Assembly: GCA_017545365.1 (NCBI GenBank)
Contig: JAFWOP010000149.1
Location: 1 to 9,781, forward strand
Source of the DNA: Bacteroidales bacterium
GTDB lineage: Bacteria; Bacteroidota; Bacteroidia; Bacteroidales; P3
DNA length: 9,781 nucleotides
Reading direction: 5' to 3'
Both the position numbers and the translations under genes were made by a program. The notes beneath the pieces were generated by a model. That model saw only the letters and a list, made by a program, of their open reading frames with translations. It was not told the origin of the DNA and made no database searches. Position 1 is the stretch's first letter. Each line of letters starts with the position of its first letter. Shown piece after piece: positions 1 through 6,197 of the stretch.

Positions 1-30
1 CTGCCGGTTCCTCCGCTGGCAAAGCTATTT

Positions 31-61
31 ATTCTTCATTTTTCATTCTTCATTTTTCATT
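31..61. repeat. Short tandem repeat, 14-bp unit made of two 7-mers
   Basis: The 14-bp unit ATTCTTCATTTTTC occurs twice in tandem (31-44 and 45-58), followed by ATT (59-61). Each unit divides into two related heptamers, ATTCTTC and ATTTTTC, so the underlying period is 7 bp. The same period appears with different sequence in the spacer at 2884-3021. No function is evident. Confidence 0.85.
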
Positions 62-83
62 AAAAAACGAATCCCTCCCCCCG

Positions 84-168
84 CGTTTTGTGACGGGTTG
101 AAAACCAAACCGCGCAGCAAACGCCACTTTCCTATAGGAAACGCCCCTTCGCAACCCGTCACAAAACG
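84..168. repeat. 17-bp perfect inverted repeat with 51-nt loop
   Basis: CGTTTTGTGACGGGTTG at 84-100 is the exact reverse complement of 152-168. The 51 nt between the arms hold a 14-bp palindrome (128-141) and a direct repeat AAACGCC (119-125 and 139-145). The arms could pair in RNA on either strand or extrude as a cruciform. The element lies outside any gene. It could be a dispersed intergenic palindrome, a remnant of a small non-autonomous element, or a site for a dimeric DNA-binding protein. No poly-T tract lies immediately beside either arm, which argues against a simple intrinsic terminator. Confidence 0.85.
128..141. repeat. 14-bp perfect palindrome TTTCCTATAGGAAA
   Basis: TTTCCTATAGGAAA reads the same on both strands with no spacer and sits in the loop of the 84-168 inverted repeat, somewhat to the right of its centre. 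Perfect palindromes of this size can be sites for homodimeric DNA-binding proteins, but no promoter or adjacent gene start is visible to support an operator role. Chance or a dispersed repeat are alternatives. Confidence 0.6.
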
Positions 169-294
169 GTCAGAACTTCATAAACGGAACAACGTTTATC
201 GTATAACCGTCTTTCTCTATCACACGCTCATCGTTGTTCGTTACGATGAACAACTTGTCGCACGTTCCCCGCTTTTTCTTCAATTTTCAATGTC

Positions 295-348
295 TATTGC
301 ACAAAAACATGCTTTTTTATGCAATACGGTGTATTTATTGCACAAAAA
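295..348. repeat. 13-bp direct repeat separated by 28 nt
   Basis: TATTGCACAAAAA occurs at 295-307 and again at 336-348, offset by 41 bp. A related fragment, TATGCAATA, lies between the copies. The spacing is close to four helical turns, which could put two protein sites on one face of the DNA, but this is speculation. No gene start follows on the plus strand that I would trust. Confidence 0.6.
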
Positions 349-399
349 ACTGAAGCTTCGGAAGCACGATTCCCGCGACCTTCGCAGGCGGCGGGAATC
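343..399 (-). terminator. Possible intrinsic terminator after the last permease
   Basis: On the minus strand, 76 nt past the stop codon of the last permease, a perfect 9-bp stem (GATTCCCGC, plus strand 368-376, with GCGGGAATC, 391-399) closes a 14-nt loop. That loop can add an inner CCT/AGG pairing. It is followed by a second small hairpin (GCTTC/GAAGC, 355-365) and then a run of six or so T on the minus strand (344-349). The T-run is close to the second, weaker hairpin rather than to the strong one. The position at the end of a five-gene run supports a terminator, but the geometry is not textbook. Confidence 0.4.
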
Positions 400-474
400 T
401 CAGGTGCATCACACACAATTAAAAAGGATAGTATGATTTCGCTGTATAGCAGATGCACTACTTTTCTATCTTCA

Positions 475-2874
475 TCATTCCTGGCGGAGCGTCACGGCGG
501 GGTTGATGCGGGTGGCGCGGAGAATCTGTACGATGATGGAGAGCACGGCGAAGAGAAGCGCCATGCCGCAGGCGGCAGCGAAAATCCACCACGAGAGCGC
601 GGTGCGGTAGGCGAAGCCGTCGAGCCAGCTGCGCATGACGTGCCACGCTACGGGCACGGCCACGACGAACGAAGCCACCAACGGAGCACAAAAGCGGCGC
701 AGCATCAGCACGGCCACCTCACCCTCGGTGCTGCCCATGACGCGGCGCACGCCTATCTCCTTCCGCCGCTGGCGGATGAAGAAGAACGACAGCCCCGTGA
801 AGCCCAGCACGGCAATGACAACTGCCACCAGCGTGAACAGCGACACGATGCGCAGCGTGTTCTGCTGCTCGTCGAAGGTCTCAGCCACAAAGGCCTCGAG
901 GCTCTGCACCTTCCAGTCCAGCTTGGCCGTCGAGCCATCGACCTCTTCGACGACATTCCGCAGCCGCTCCATGACGCCGGACGAGCCGTCCGTCTTGACG
1001 ATGAAATAGGGCTTGTAGAACCCTTTGTTGAGCATCGGAGTACCGGCTTCGTCAGTCTCGACCAGACTGATGAGATAGGGGCGGACGTCAGCAAGGATGT
1101 TGACCGAGTGGAAGTCGGCCACCACGCCTGCTATAAGGTCGCTCTCGTCGCCCCACACGATTTCACGGTCGGCATCCGTCAGGCCGAGGCGGCGCATGGC
1201 CTCCTGGTTCACATAGTAGGCGCCTTCGACATTCCCATAGTCGGCCAGCACCTTCAGACCGTAGATATCCATTGCCGCACGGTCCATCTTCGTCAGATAG
1301 AACATCTGCGGCTCGCCATCGTTCAGTCTCCGCGAGGTCATGCTGCTGGGCTGCCCCACAAGTCCGGAACCGCTGAACGTTCCGATACGCTCTACGAAGG
1401 GCAGAGCCTCTAATTCGCTGCGGAGGACGTCGGGGTTGTCCGGTGCTACAAAATAGATGTCCTTGGTGTTGAAGCCCAACGGTGCGTTCACAAGGTGGCT
1501 GAGCTGAAGACGAATGGTGAGCATGGCGACAAGCATGACCACCGTCACCACATTCTGCACGATGATGAAGACGCGGCTCAGCACCATCTTCGAGCGGTAG
1601 CGGAATGTGCCCTTCACCACGTCGATGGGCTTGTACTTCGCCAGCTGCATGGCGGGAATGATGCCGGAGAGTAGTCCCGTCACGAGAATAAATGCGGCAC
1701 AAACACTTATGGTTCCCGCCGAGACGTCGTTCTGCAGGGCTATCTTCCCACGGAACAGCGTGGCCATGTCGTCCTGCACAAGGAAGGCCAGCCCTAAGCC
1801 GAGCAGGAACGAGACGAGCACCATCAGCGTCGATTCGCCCATCAGCTTCAGGGCGATGTCGCCGGCAGTATTGCCGAGGAGGCGGCGCGTGGCCATCTCA
1901 TGCGAGCGAAGCCCCGTGTTGGCAACGGTGAGGTTCACGTAGTTGATGATGGCGAAGAGCAGGATGGCGAGGATGGCCGAGAGCAGGATTGTGAGCCGCC
2001 CGCGGTCGCCGCTGAGCATGCCGCGCCCATCGTTCTGCGGGGCGAACATCAGCTTCGTCAGCGGCGTCAGGGTTGCCTCGGCTTCCTCCTCACCGAACCA
2101 TCGCAACGCTGGCACGTTCTGGCGCATCCATTCGCTGATGGACGGCAGCTGCGGCGTCAGGTCGGCGCCCTCGCGCAGCAGCAGGAACGACTTGGTGGCG
2201 CCGTGCCCGCTCATGACATAGACGTTGTTGCCGACGGTGTAGCCCATTACCTGCGGATGGCGCTCCATTGAAGCAATGACCTTCACGTCGTTGGGCAGCA
2301 CGGTCTTGTCGAAGTCGCGTGCCACAGCCGAAACGGTATAAACGAGGGTGGAGTCGTAGGGGTTCTCGTTGCCGATGTGAATGGCTTGATTGCCGACGAT
2401 GCGCAGCGCCTCGCCGATGGGATTCCTGTCGGAAAAGAGCGTCTGCGCCAGCGATTCGGTGATGACACATTTGTCCGGCGCATCAAGCGCCGTAGCACGG
2501 TCGCCCTGCACAAGGCGGAAGTCGAAGAGGTCGAAAAACGTCGCGTCGGCCAGCAGGATGGGGTCGCCTTCGTCGTAGCTCACCGAGCCGTTCTCGCTGC
2601 GGATGGAGCCGCTGTTCGTCATCACGCAGCAGGTCTTTTCAATCTCGGGGTAGCGTTCGCCCAGCTGGCGGGTGGCGCCGGGCCACGAGAAGAACGTGCC
2701 GCCGTGACCAAGCAGTACGATGCGGTCGCGCTTCTTGTGCCAGCCGTCGATGCTGAATTGCCGCCACGTATAGTCGCCAATCAGGATGACGAACATCAGC
2801 GACACCGCCAGGCCCACGACATTGATGAAGGTATAAAGCGGGTTCCGCTTCAAGAATCGGAAAAAGGAGTTCAT
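475..2874 (-). CDS. FtsX/MacB-family ABC transporter permease, 799 aa (last gene of the run)
   Basis: Inner-membrane permease subunit of a type VII (MacB/LolCDE/FtsX-like) ABC transporter; substrate unknown. The chain has two similar halves. Half 1: TM1 about 15-33, a periplasmic MacB_PCD-like domain about 35-290, and TM2-4 near 293-316, 346-366 and 388-410. Half 2: TM5 about 433-454, a second periplasmic domain about 456-670, and TM6-8 near 674-699, 728-746 and 762-785. ATPase-coupling segments are HEMATRRLLG (325-334) in half 1 and KEIGVRRVMG (705-714) in half 2. The halves end in YKPIDVVKG (414-422) and NPAVTLRQE (791-799), the usual FtsX-domain ending. The ATG start is followed by a short cytoplasmic stretch and the first membrane anchor, as expected. 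No Shine-Dalgarno-like site precedes it; the leader is A-rich. It is the last gene of the run and is separated from the gene before it by a 169-nt spacer full of heptamer repeats. Its second half resembles that of the permease at 8637-9781 (shared SRVFI-xx-QNV) more than the other two. Confidence 0.92.
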   Translation of the reverse strand: MNSFFRFLKRNPLYTFINVVGLAVSLMFVILIGDYTWRQFSIDGWHKKRDRIVLLGHGGTFFSWPGATRQLGERYPEIEKTCCVMTNSGSIRSENGSVSYDEGDPILLADATFFDLFDFRLVQGDRATALDAPDKCVITESLAQTLFSDRNPIGEALRIVGNQAIHIGNENPYDSTLVYTVSAVARDFDKTVLPNDVKVIASMERHPQVMGYTVGNNVYVMSGHGATKSFLLLREGADLTPQLPSISEWMRQNVPALRWFGEEEAEATLTPLTKLMFAPQNDGRGMLSGDRGRLTILLSAILAILLFAIINYVNLTVANTGLRSHEMATRRLLGNTAGDIALKLMGESTLMVLVSFLLGLGLAFLVQDDMATLFRGKIALQNDVSAGTISVCAAFILVTGLLSGIIPAMQLAKYKPIDVVKGTFRYRSKMVLSRVFIIVQNVVTVVMLVAMLTIRLQLSHLVNAPLGFNTKDIYFVAPDNPDVLRSELEALPFVERIGTFSGSGLVGQPSSMTSRRLNDGEPQMFYLTKMDRAAMDIYGLKVLADYGNVEGAYYVNQEAMRRLGLTDADREIVWGDESDLIAGVVADFHSVNILADVRPYLISLVETDEAGTPMLNKGFYKPYFIVKTDGSSGVMERLRNVVEEVDGSTAKLDWKVQSLEAFVAETFDEQQNTLRIVSLFTLVAVVIAVLGFTGLSFFFIRQRRKEIGVRRVMGSTEGEVAVLMLRRFCAPLVASFVVAVPVAWHVMRSWLDGFAYRTALSWWIFAAACGMALLFAVLSIIVQILRATRINPAVTLRQE

Positions 2875-2883
2875 TTTCTTATG

Positions 2884-3021
2884 TTTAATGTTTAATGTTT
2901 AACGAACACGTCCTTCGGATTCTTGTTTAATGTTTAGCGTTTAATGTTTAACGAACACGTCCTTCGATTTCACCAGCGCCAGCCTCGTTAAACGTTAAAC
3001 CTTAAACGTTAAACCTTAAAC
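2884..3021. repeat. Intergenic array of 7-bp units in direct and inverted orientation
   Basis: The spacer between two permease genes consists largely of heptamers. Three direct units lie at 2884-2904 (TTTAATG, TTTAATG, TTTAACG), four at 2926-2953 (TTTAATG, TTTAGCG, TTTAATG, TTTAACG) and five in inverse orientation at 2986-3020 (CGTTAAA, CGTTAAA, CCTTAAA, CGTTAAA, CCTTAAA). One more CGTTAAAC stands apart at 3028-3035. The first two blocks also belong to a longer direct repeat: 2881-2917 matches 2930-2966 with two mismatches, and the last 27 bp (2891-2917, 2940-2966) are identical. Gene 475-2874 starts only 7 nt beyond the array, so its leader RNA, if co-transcribed, would contain all of it. 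Confidence 0.88.
2939..3000 (-). other. Potential 15-bp stem-loop in the spacer ahead of the last permease
   Basis: The inverse heptamers at 2986-3000 can pair with the direct heptamers at 2939-2953 over 15 positions with one mismatch, leaving a 32-nt loop (2954-2985). The second direct block (2884-2904) offers a competing partner, so alternative pairings are possible in the transcript. No U-run follows the stem on the minus strand, so it does not look like an intrinsic terminator. Pausing, mRNA-end protection or uneven expression of the two flanking genes are possible roles, all inferred. Confidence 0.5.
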
Positions 3022-3043
3022 CATCTCCGTTAAACCAGTTTAT

Positions 3044-5446
3044 TCATTCTGTCTTTATCATTTCCACAGGGTTGCTGGTGGCGGCGTGGAGGCTGCGCAG
3101 AGTGACAATGGCCACGGTGACAACGAGCACGGCCACCAGTGCGACTGCAAACACCCACAGGCGGACGGGCGTGTGGTAGGCAAAGGTGCTGAAATAGCGG
3201 CTCATCAGCAGCCAGCTGACGGGTGCTGCCAGGGCGAAGCTCGCCAGCACGATGCGCACGAACTTCCCGTTCAGCAGCGCGAGGATGTCCTTCACCTCCG
3301 AGCCCAACACGCGGCGGATGGCTATCTCCTTGCTGCGGCGCTGCGTCTCGAAGAGCACCAGCCCGAATACGCCCATTAGCGACAGCACAATGGCAATGAG
3401 GGTGAACAGCGTGACCAGCCGCGCCAACTCGCGCTCTTTCTGATACTGACGGCCCAGTTCCTCGTCGAAGAAACGGAGGCTCACCGTCTCCATGTCGGTC
3501 GCGGGGCTGACGTCGTGCGCCGTGTCGAGGACGAACTTCATCACCTCGGCAGGGTTGGCGCCCGCACGGGTACGGATGAAGATCTGAGACAGATTCTGCC
3601 AACGGGTCTTCTCGCCGAAGACGTAGAAGACGAACGGCTCGCTCCGATACTGGAGGGGCTTGTAGTGGAAATCGCGACAGATGCCTACCACGCGGGCGTC
3701 GCCATGATGGCCGTTGATGACGTCGTCCAACTCGATGTCATACTCCTTCCGCCCCTGCTCGTTGAAGATGAAGACACCATTCCCCTGGTCGTCCGACGGC
3801 AGGAAGTCCCTGCCCTCCACCACGGGGATGCCCATGAACGAGAGGAAGTTGGGCGAGACGGGATAGGTCTGCATGTTAATCTGGCGCCCCTTGTAAGCGC
3901 GTCCCCAGCCCATGCGAATCTCACCCACGATGGGCCCTGCGGCCCAGGCAATATCCTTGATGTCGGGGTTGCTGCGCAGCCTGTCCTCGAAGGCGTGGTT
4001 CGATTGTCCGTACCATCCGAGGTCGTCGCTCATGAAGCCCGTGAGCAGGTGTTCCTTGTCGAAGCCCATGTCGTAGTTCATCATGTAGGCATGCTGCATA
4101 CGGATGAACGTGGCACAGATGATGAGGCCGATGGAGATGACGAACTGCACGCCCATGAGTATGCTCCTGAGCCGTCGTCCTGCCGCCGAGCCGCCGAACG
4201 AGCCCTTCACCGCCATCGCCACCTGGAACTTCGTGATGTAGAACGACGGATAGAGACTGCCCGCTACGGCAGCCGCCACAGTCACGGCGACGGTCGTCAG
4301 CACCACGGGAACATTCTGCCCGAAGGCTACGGGCGCCGACAGCATTCCAGTTAACGACGACTTCGTGATGGCCAGCACCACGAGCGCCGCCACGCCCAGC
4401 GCCACCACCACCGTGCCGACGGCCTCGAAGACGAAGTTCGCCACCAGAAAGCCGCGCGACGCGCCATAGACCTTGTAGGTGTTCACCGCCCGCATCCGCA
4501 CCGGCACCAGCGCAAAGAAGAAATTGACGAAGTTGATGAAGGCTATGAGCAGAATGAGGATGGCCACAGCCAGCAGCGTGACGTCCGTCGTGCGGTTGCC
4601 CAACTTCACCCCCGCCCACTCCAAGTCAGAGGCGTAGTAATGGTCACGCAGGGGAACAAGATGGATGCGGAACCTGTCCAGCTGACCGTTGATGTCCTCG
4701 TCCTCCGTGCCGTCGTCCATCAGCATCTCGCGCATCACCGTGCGCATGCTCTCCTCGAAGACAGCACGGTCGTCGGCCGAGCGGAGGCGCACCCAATAGT
4801 TGTAGTTCCATTGGCTGGTGTTTTCCAGCGACTCGTCGCGGATGTCGTAGAGCGCTTCCAGCGTGCCGAGGTCGGAGTTCCGGGGGAAGTCGCGCCAGAT
4901 GGCGACAATCTCAAAGGCATCGCTGACGCCGTCGGAGTTCTGCGAGATGCGGTCGCCAAGATGGAGGTTCATCTTCGCGGCGAACGCTGCCGAGACGGCC
5001 ACGGTGCCGGGACGTGCAAGCTCGTCCAGCGAGCCCTGCACGGGCTCGAAGCCGAACGCCTGCACGCCGCCCGAAGTAAATTCACAGACGTTCATGGGGA
5101 ATTTGCGGACGTCGTCGCCCTCCTTGATGTAGCAGAACTCCGTGGGGCCGCCGAACTTGGCCATACCGCCCGCCTCTACGGTGGGGCTGCACGCGATGAG
5201 CCGTTCGCCGAAGGGACGGCTAAAGAAAGTGTTGTACTTCCCATTGTTGTACGGACTGGGGTAGCTGAGCTGATAGATGCGGTCGGCCCCGGGGATGCGG
5301 TGGTTATAGCCGAAGCCGTAGCTCACCTGCGTGACGATGACGTAGAACGCCGCGAACGCCACCGCCATACCGACGATGTTCAGCAGGCTCGACGCCTTGT
5401 ACCGCCGCAGCGTGTGGAAGAAATTTGAAAGAATGTATTTGAACAT
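3044..5446 (-). CDS. FtsX/MacB-family ABC transporter permease, 800 aa
   Basis: Two-half permease of the same class, acting in the inner membrane with periplasmic domains; substrate unknown. TM1 is about 20-40, the first periplasmic domain about 42-285, and TM2-4 near 289-312, 335-360 and 380-402. The linker carries RRLRS (424-428), TM5 is about 429-448, the second periplasmic domain about 450-672, and TM6-8 near 675-699, 729-747 and 763-785. The second coupling segment is canonical (KEIAIRRVLG, 706-715). The equivalent of half 1 is degenerate (RAVNTYKVYG, 319-328), lacking the Lys-Glu-Ile core. Both periplasmic domains hold an Arg-Asp-Phe strand motif (185-187 and 591-593). The protein ends in NPVEMIKTE (792-800). 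The ATG lies 19 nt after the ATPase stop and is preceded by AGGAAAA with AGGA 8 nt from the start, which supports this start. The short gap implies co-transcription with the ATPase. Confidence 0.92.
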   Translation of the reverse strand: MFKYILSNFFHTLRRYKASSLLNIVGMAVAFAAFYVIVTQVSYGFGYNHRIPGADRIYQLSYPSPYNNGKYNTFFSRPFGERLIACSPTVEAGGMAKFGGPTEFCYIKEGDDVRKFPMNVCEFTSGGVQAFGFEPVQGSLDELARPGTVAVSAAFAAKMNLHLGDRISQNSDGVSDAFEIVAIWRDFPRNSDLGTLEALYDIRDESLENTSQWNYNYWVRLRSADDRAVFEESMRTVMREMLMDDGTEDEDINGQLDRFRIHLVPLRDHYYASDLEWAGVKLGNRTTDVTLLAVAILILLIAFINFVNFFFALVPVRMRAVNTYKVYGASRGFLVANFVFEAVGTVVVALGVAALVVLAITKSSLTGMLSAPVAFGQNVPVVLTTVAVTVAAAVAGSLYPSFYITKFQVAMAVKGSFGGSAAGRRLRSILMGVQFVISIGLIICATFIRMQHAYMMNYDMGFDKEHLLTGFMSDDLGWYGQSNHAFEDRLRSNPDIKDIAWAAGPIVGEIRMGWGRAYKGRQINMQTYPVSPNFLSFMGIPVVEGRDFLPSDDQGNGVFIFNEQGRKEYDIELDDVINGHHGDARVVGICRDFHYKPLQYRSEPFVFYVFGEKTRWQNLSQIFIRTRAGANPAEVMKFVLDTAHDVSPATDMETVSLRFFDEELGRQYQKERELARLVTLFTLIAIVLSLMGVFGLVLFETQRRSKEIAIRRVLGSEVKDILALLNGKFVRIVLASFALAAPVSWLLMSRYFSTFAYHTPVRLWVFAVALVAVLVVTVAIVTLRSLHAATSNPVEMIKTE

Positions 5447-5451
5447 GATGG

Positions 5452-5458
5452 TTTTCCT
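5452..5458 (-). promoter_or_regulatory. Shine-Dalgarno-like site AGGAAAA before the 800-aa permease
   Basis: On the minus strand AGGAAAA lies in the 19-nt gap between the ATPase stop and the next ATG, with AGGA 8 nt from the start codon. The other gene starts in this window have A-rich leaders without such a match, as is common in Bacteroidota, where Shine-Dalgarno pairing is weakly used. A chance match cannot be excluded. Confidence 0.45.
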
Positions 5459-5465
5459 ATTAGCA

Positions 5466-6146
5466 TCACAGGTTATTCCTCACGTCGCCTACGATGCGGC
5501 CGTCGAGAAGGTCGATGGTACGCTGGGCGCAGGCAGCGTCGCGCTGGCTGTGAGTGACCATGACGATGGTGGTGCCCTCGGCATTGAGCTCCTGCAGGAG
5601 CTTCATCACCTCGCGGCCGTTCTTGGTGTCGAGGTTGCCGGTAGGCTCGTCGGCAAGGATGAGCTTTGGGTTGCTGACGCAGGCACGGGCAATGGCCACA
5701 CGCTGCTGCTGACCGCCTGAGAGCTGGTTGGGGAAGTGCTTGGCGCGGTGGGTGATGGCCATGCGGTGCATGATGTCGCGCACACGCTCCTTGCGCTCGG
5801 CGGCGGGCATGTTGACAAACTTGAGCGGCAGTTCGATGTTCTCATAGACGTTGAGCTCGTCGATGAGGTTGAAGCTCTGGAACACGAAGCCGATGTTGCC
5901 TTTGCGGAAGCGGGTGCGCTCGCGCTCACGGAGCGTAGCGACCTCGGTGCCGAGCAGCTCATAGGTGCCGCTGCTGGGGTTGTCCAGCAGACCGAGGATG
6001 TTGAGCAGCGTCGATTTGCCGCAGCCCGAGGGACCCATGATGGCGACGAACTCGCCGTCCCTGATTTCAAACGTCACGCCGTCGAGCGCCGTGGTTTCGA
6101 TTTCTTCCGTGCGGAAGACTTTGGTAAGGTTGTTTACTTTAAGCAT
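5466..6146 (-). CDS. ABC transporter ATP-binding protein, LolD/MacB/FtsE class, 226 aa
   Basis: Cytoplasmic ATPase that should dimerise, hydrolyse ATP and drive the adjacent permeases. All nucleotide-binding motifs are intact: Walker A GPSGCGKST (38-46), Q-loop Gln90 (FVFQSFNL), signature LSGGQQQRV (142-150), Walker B LILADEPTG (162-170) with catalytic Glu167, D-loop NLD (171-173) and H-loop His199 (VTHS). The length is that of stand-alone ATPases of the LolD type, with no fused membrane or periplasmic part, unlike MacB itself. Gly-Asn-Ile-Gly-Phe-Val-Phe-Gln before the Q-loop and the DEPTGNLD run are typical of this class. It is the only ATPase in the window and sits between two permeases upstream and two downstream, so it probably serves more than one of them. 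The ATG is preceded by a 51-nt AT-rich gap with no clear ribosome site. A lolD-like annotation by similarity would not prove a lipoprotein role, so I give no symbol. Confidence 0.96.
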   Translation of the reverse strand: MLKVNNLTKVFRTEEIETTALDGVTFEIRDGEFVAIMGPSGCGKSTLLNILGLLDNPSSGTYELLGTEVATLRERERTRFRKGNIGFVFQSFNLIDELNVYENIELPLKFVNMPAAERKERVRDIMHRMAITHRAKHFPNQLSGGQQQRVAIARACVSNPKLILADEPTGNLDTKNGREVMKLLQELNAEGTTIVMVTHSQRDAACAQRTIDLLDGRIVGDVRNNL

Positions 6147-6197
6147 TGCTGTTTGTTTTTAAATAGGTTATACTGTTTTTTATTATTTTCTGAATGA
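6147..6197 (-). other. 51-nt AT-rich spacer before the ATPase gene
   Basis: This spacer separates the TAG stop of the upstream permease from the ATPase ATG. It is strikingly A/T-rich beside the GC-rich coding DNA. I searched it for the Bacteroidales TAnnTTTG element and saw no clean match, and there is no GC-rich hairpin. It may act only as an unstructured translation-initiation region for the ATPase; an internal promoter cannot be excluded. Confidence 0.4.

Larger units (their letters stand above)
1..474. other. Gene-free structured spacer downstream of the operon
   Basis: I see no convincing protein or RNA gene here. The DNA is visibly less GC-rich than the coding part of the window. It contains a heptamer tandem repeat (31-61), a long inverted repeat (84-168) with an internal palindrome (128-141), a separated direct repeat (295-348) and a GC-rich hairpin (368-399). 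Two smaller hairpins also lie here: ATAAACG at 180-186 pairs with CGTTTAT at 193-199, and GTTGTTC at 233-239 pairs with GAACAAC at 248-254. One plus-strand open frame runs through it (98-436), but it starts with TTG inside the inverted repeat, is rich in Arg/Lys/His and has no recognisable domain, so I do not call it. What lies left of position 1 is unknown. Confidence 0.6.

Noticed and set aside
84..168. Insertion sequence ends
   Set aside because: Only 51 nt lie between the arms, with no transposase and no obvious target-site duplication next to the arms. A tiny non-autonomous remnant remains possible but is not supported.
98..436. Plus-strand open frame of 112 codons in the downstream spacer
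   Set aside because: It begins with TTG inside the inverted repeat, runs through the other repeats and the hairpin, is very basic and has no recognisable domain.
319..1413. Long plus-strand open frame (364 codons) opposite the last permease
   Set aside because: It is antisense to a clear 799-aa permease, is rich in His, Arg, Gly and Ala, and has no recognisable domain. This is the usual shadow of GC-rich coding DNA.
2881..3036. CRISPR array
   Set aside because: The repeated units are 7 bp, contiguous and in both orientations. There are no regular repeats of 25-40 bp with unique spacers and no cas genes.
3515..4354. Plus-strand open frame (279 codons) opposite the 800-aa permease
   Set aside because: It lies fully antisense to a well-supported gene and has no domain or credible start; the same applies to the long plus-strand frames at 4640-5428 and 7026-7934.
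5466..6146. Naming the ATPase lolD or macB
   Set aside because: Motifs place it in the shared LolD/MacB/FtsE class only. Nothing in the window shows lipoprotein release or macrolide export, and MacB is normally fused to its permease.
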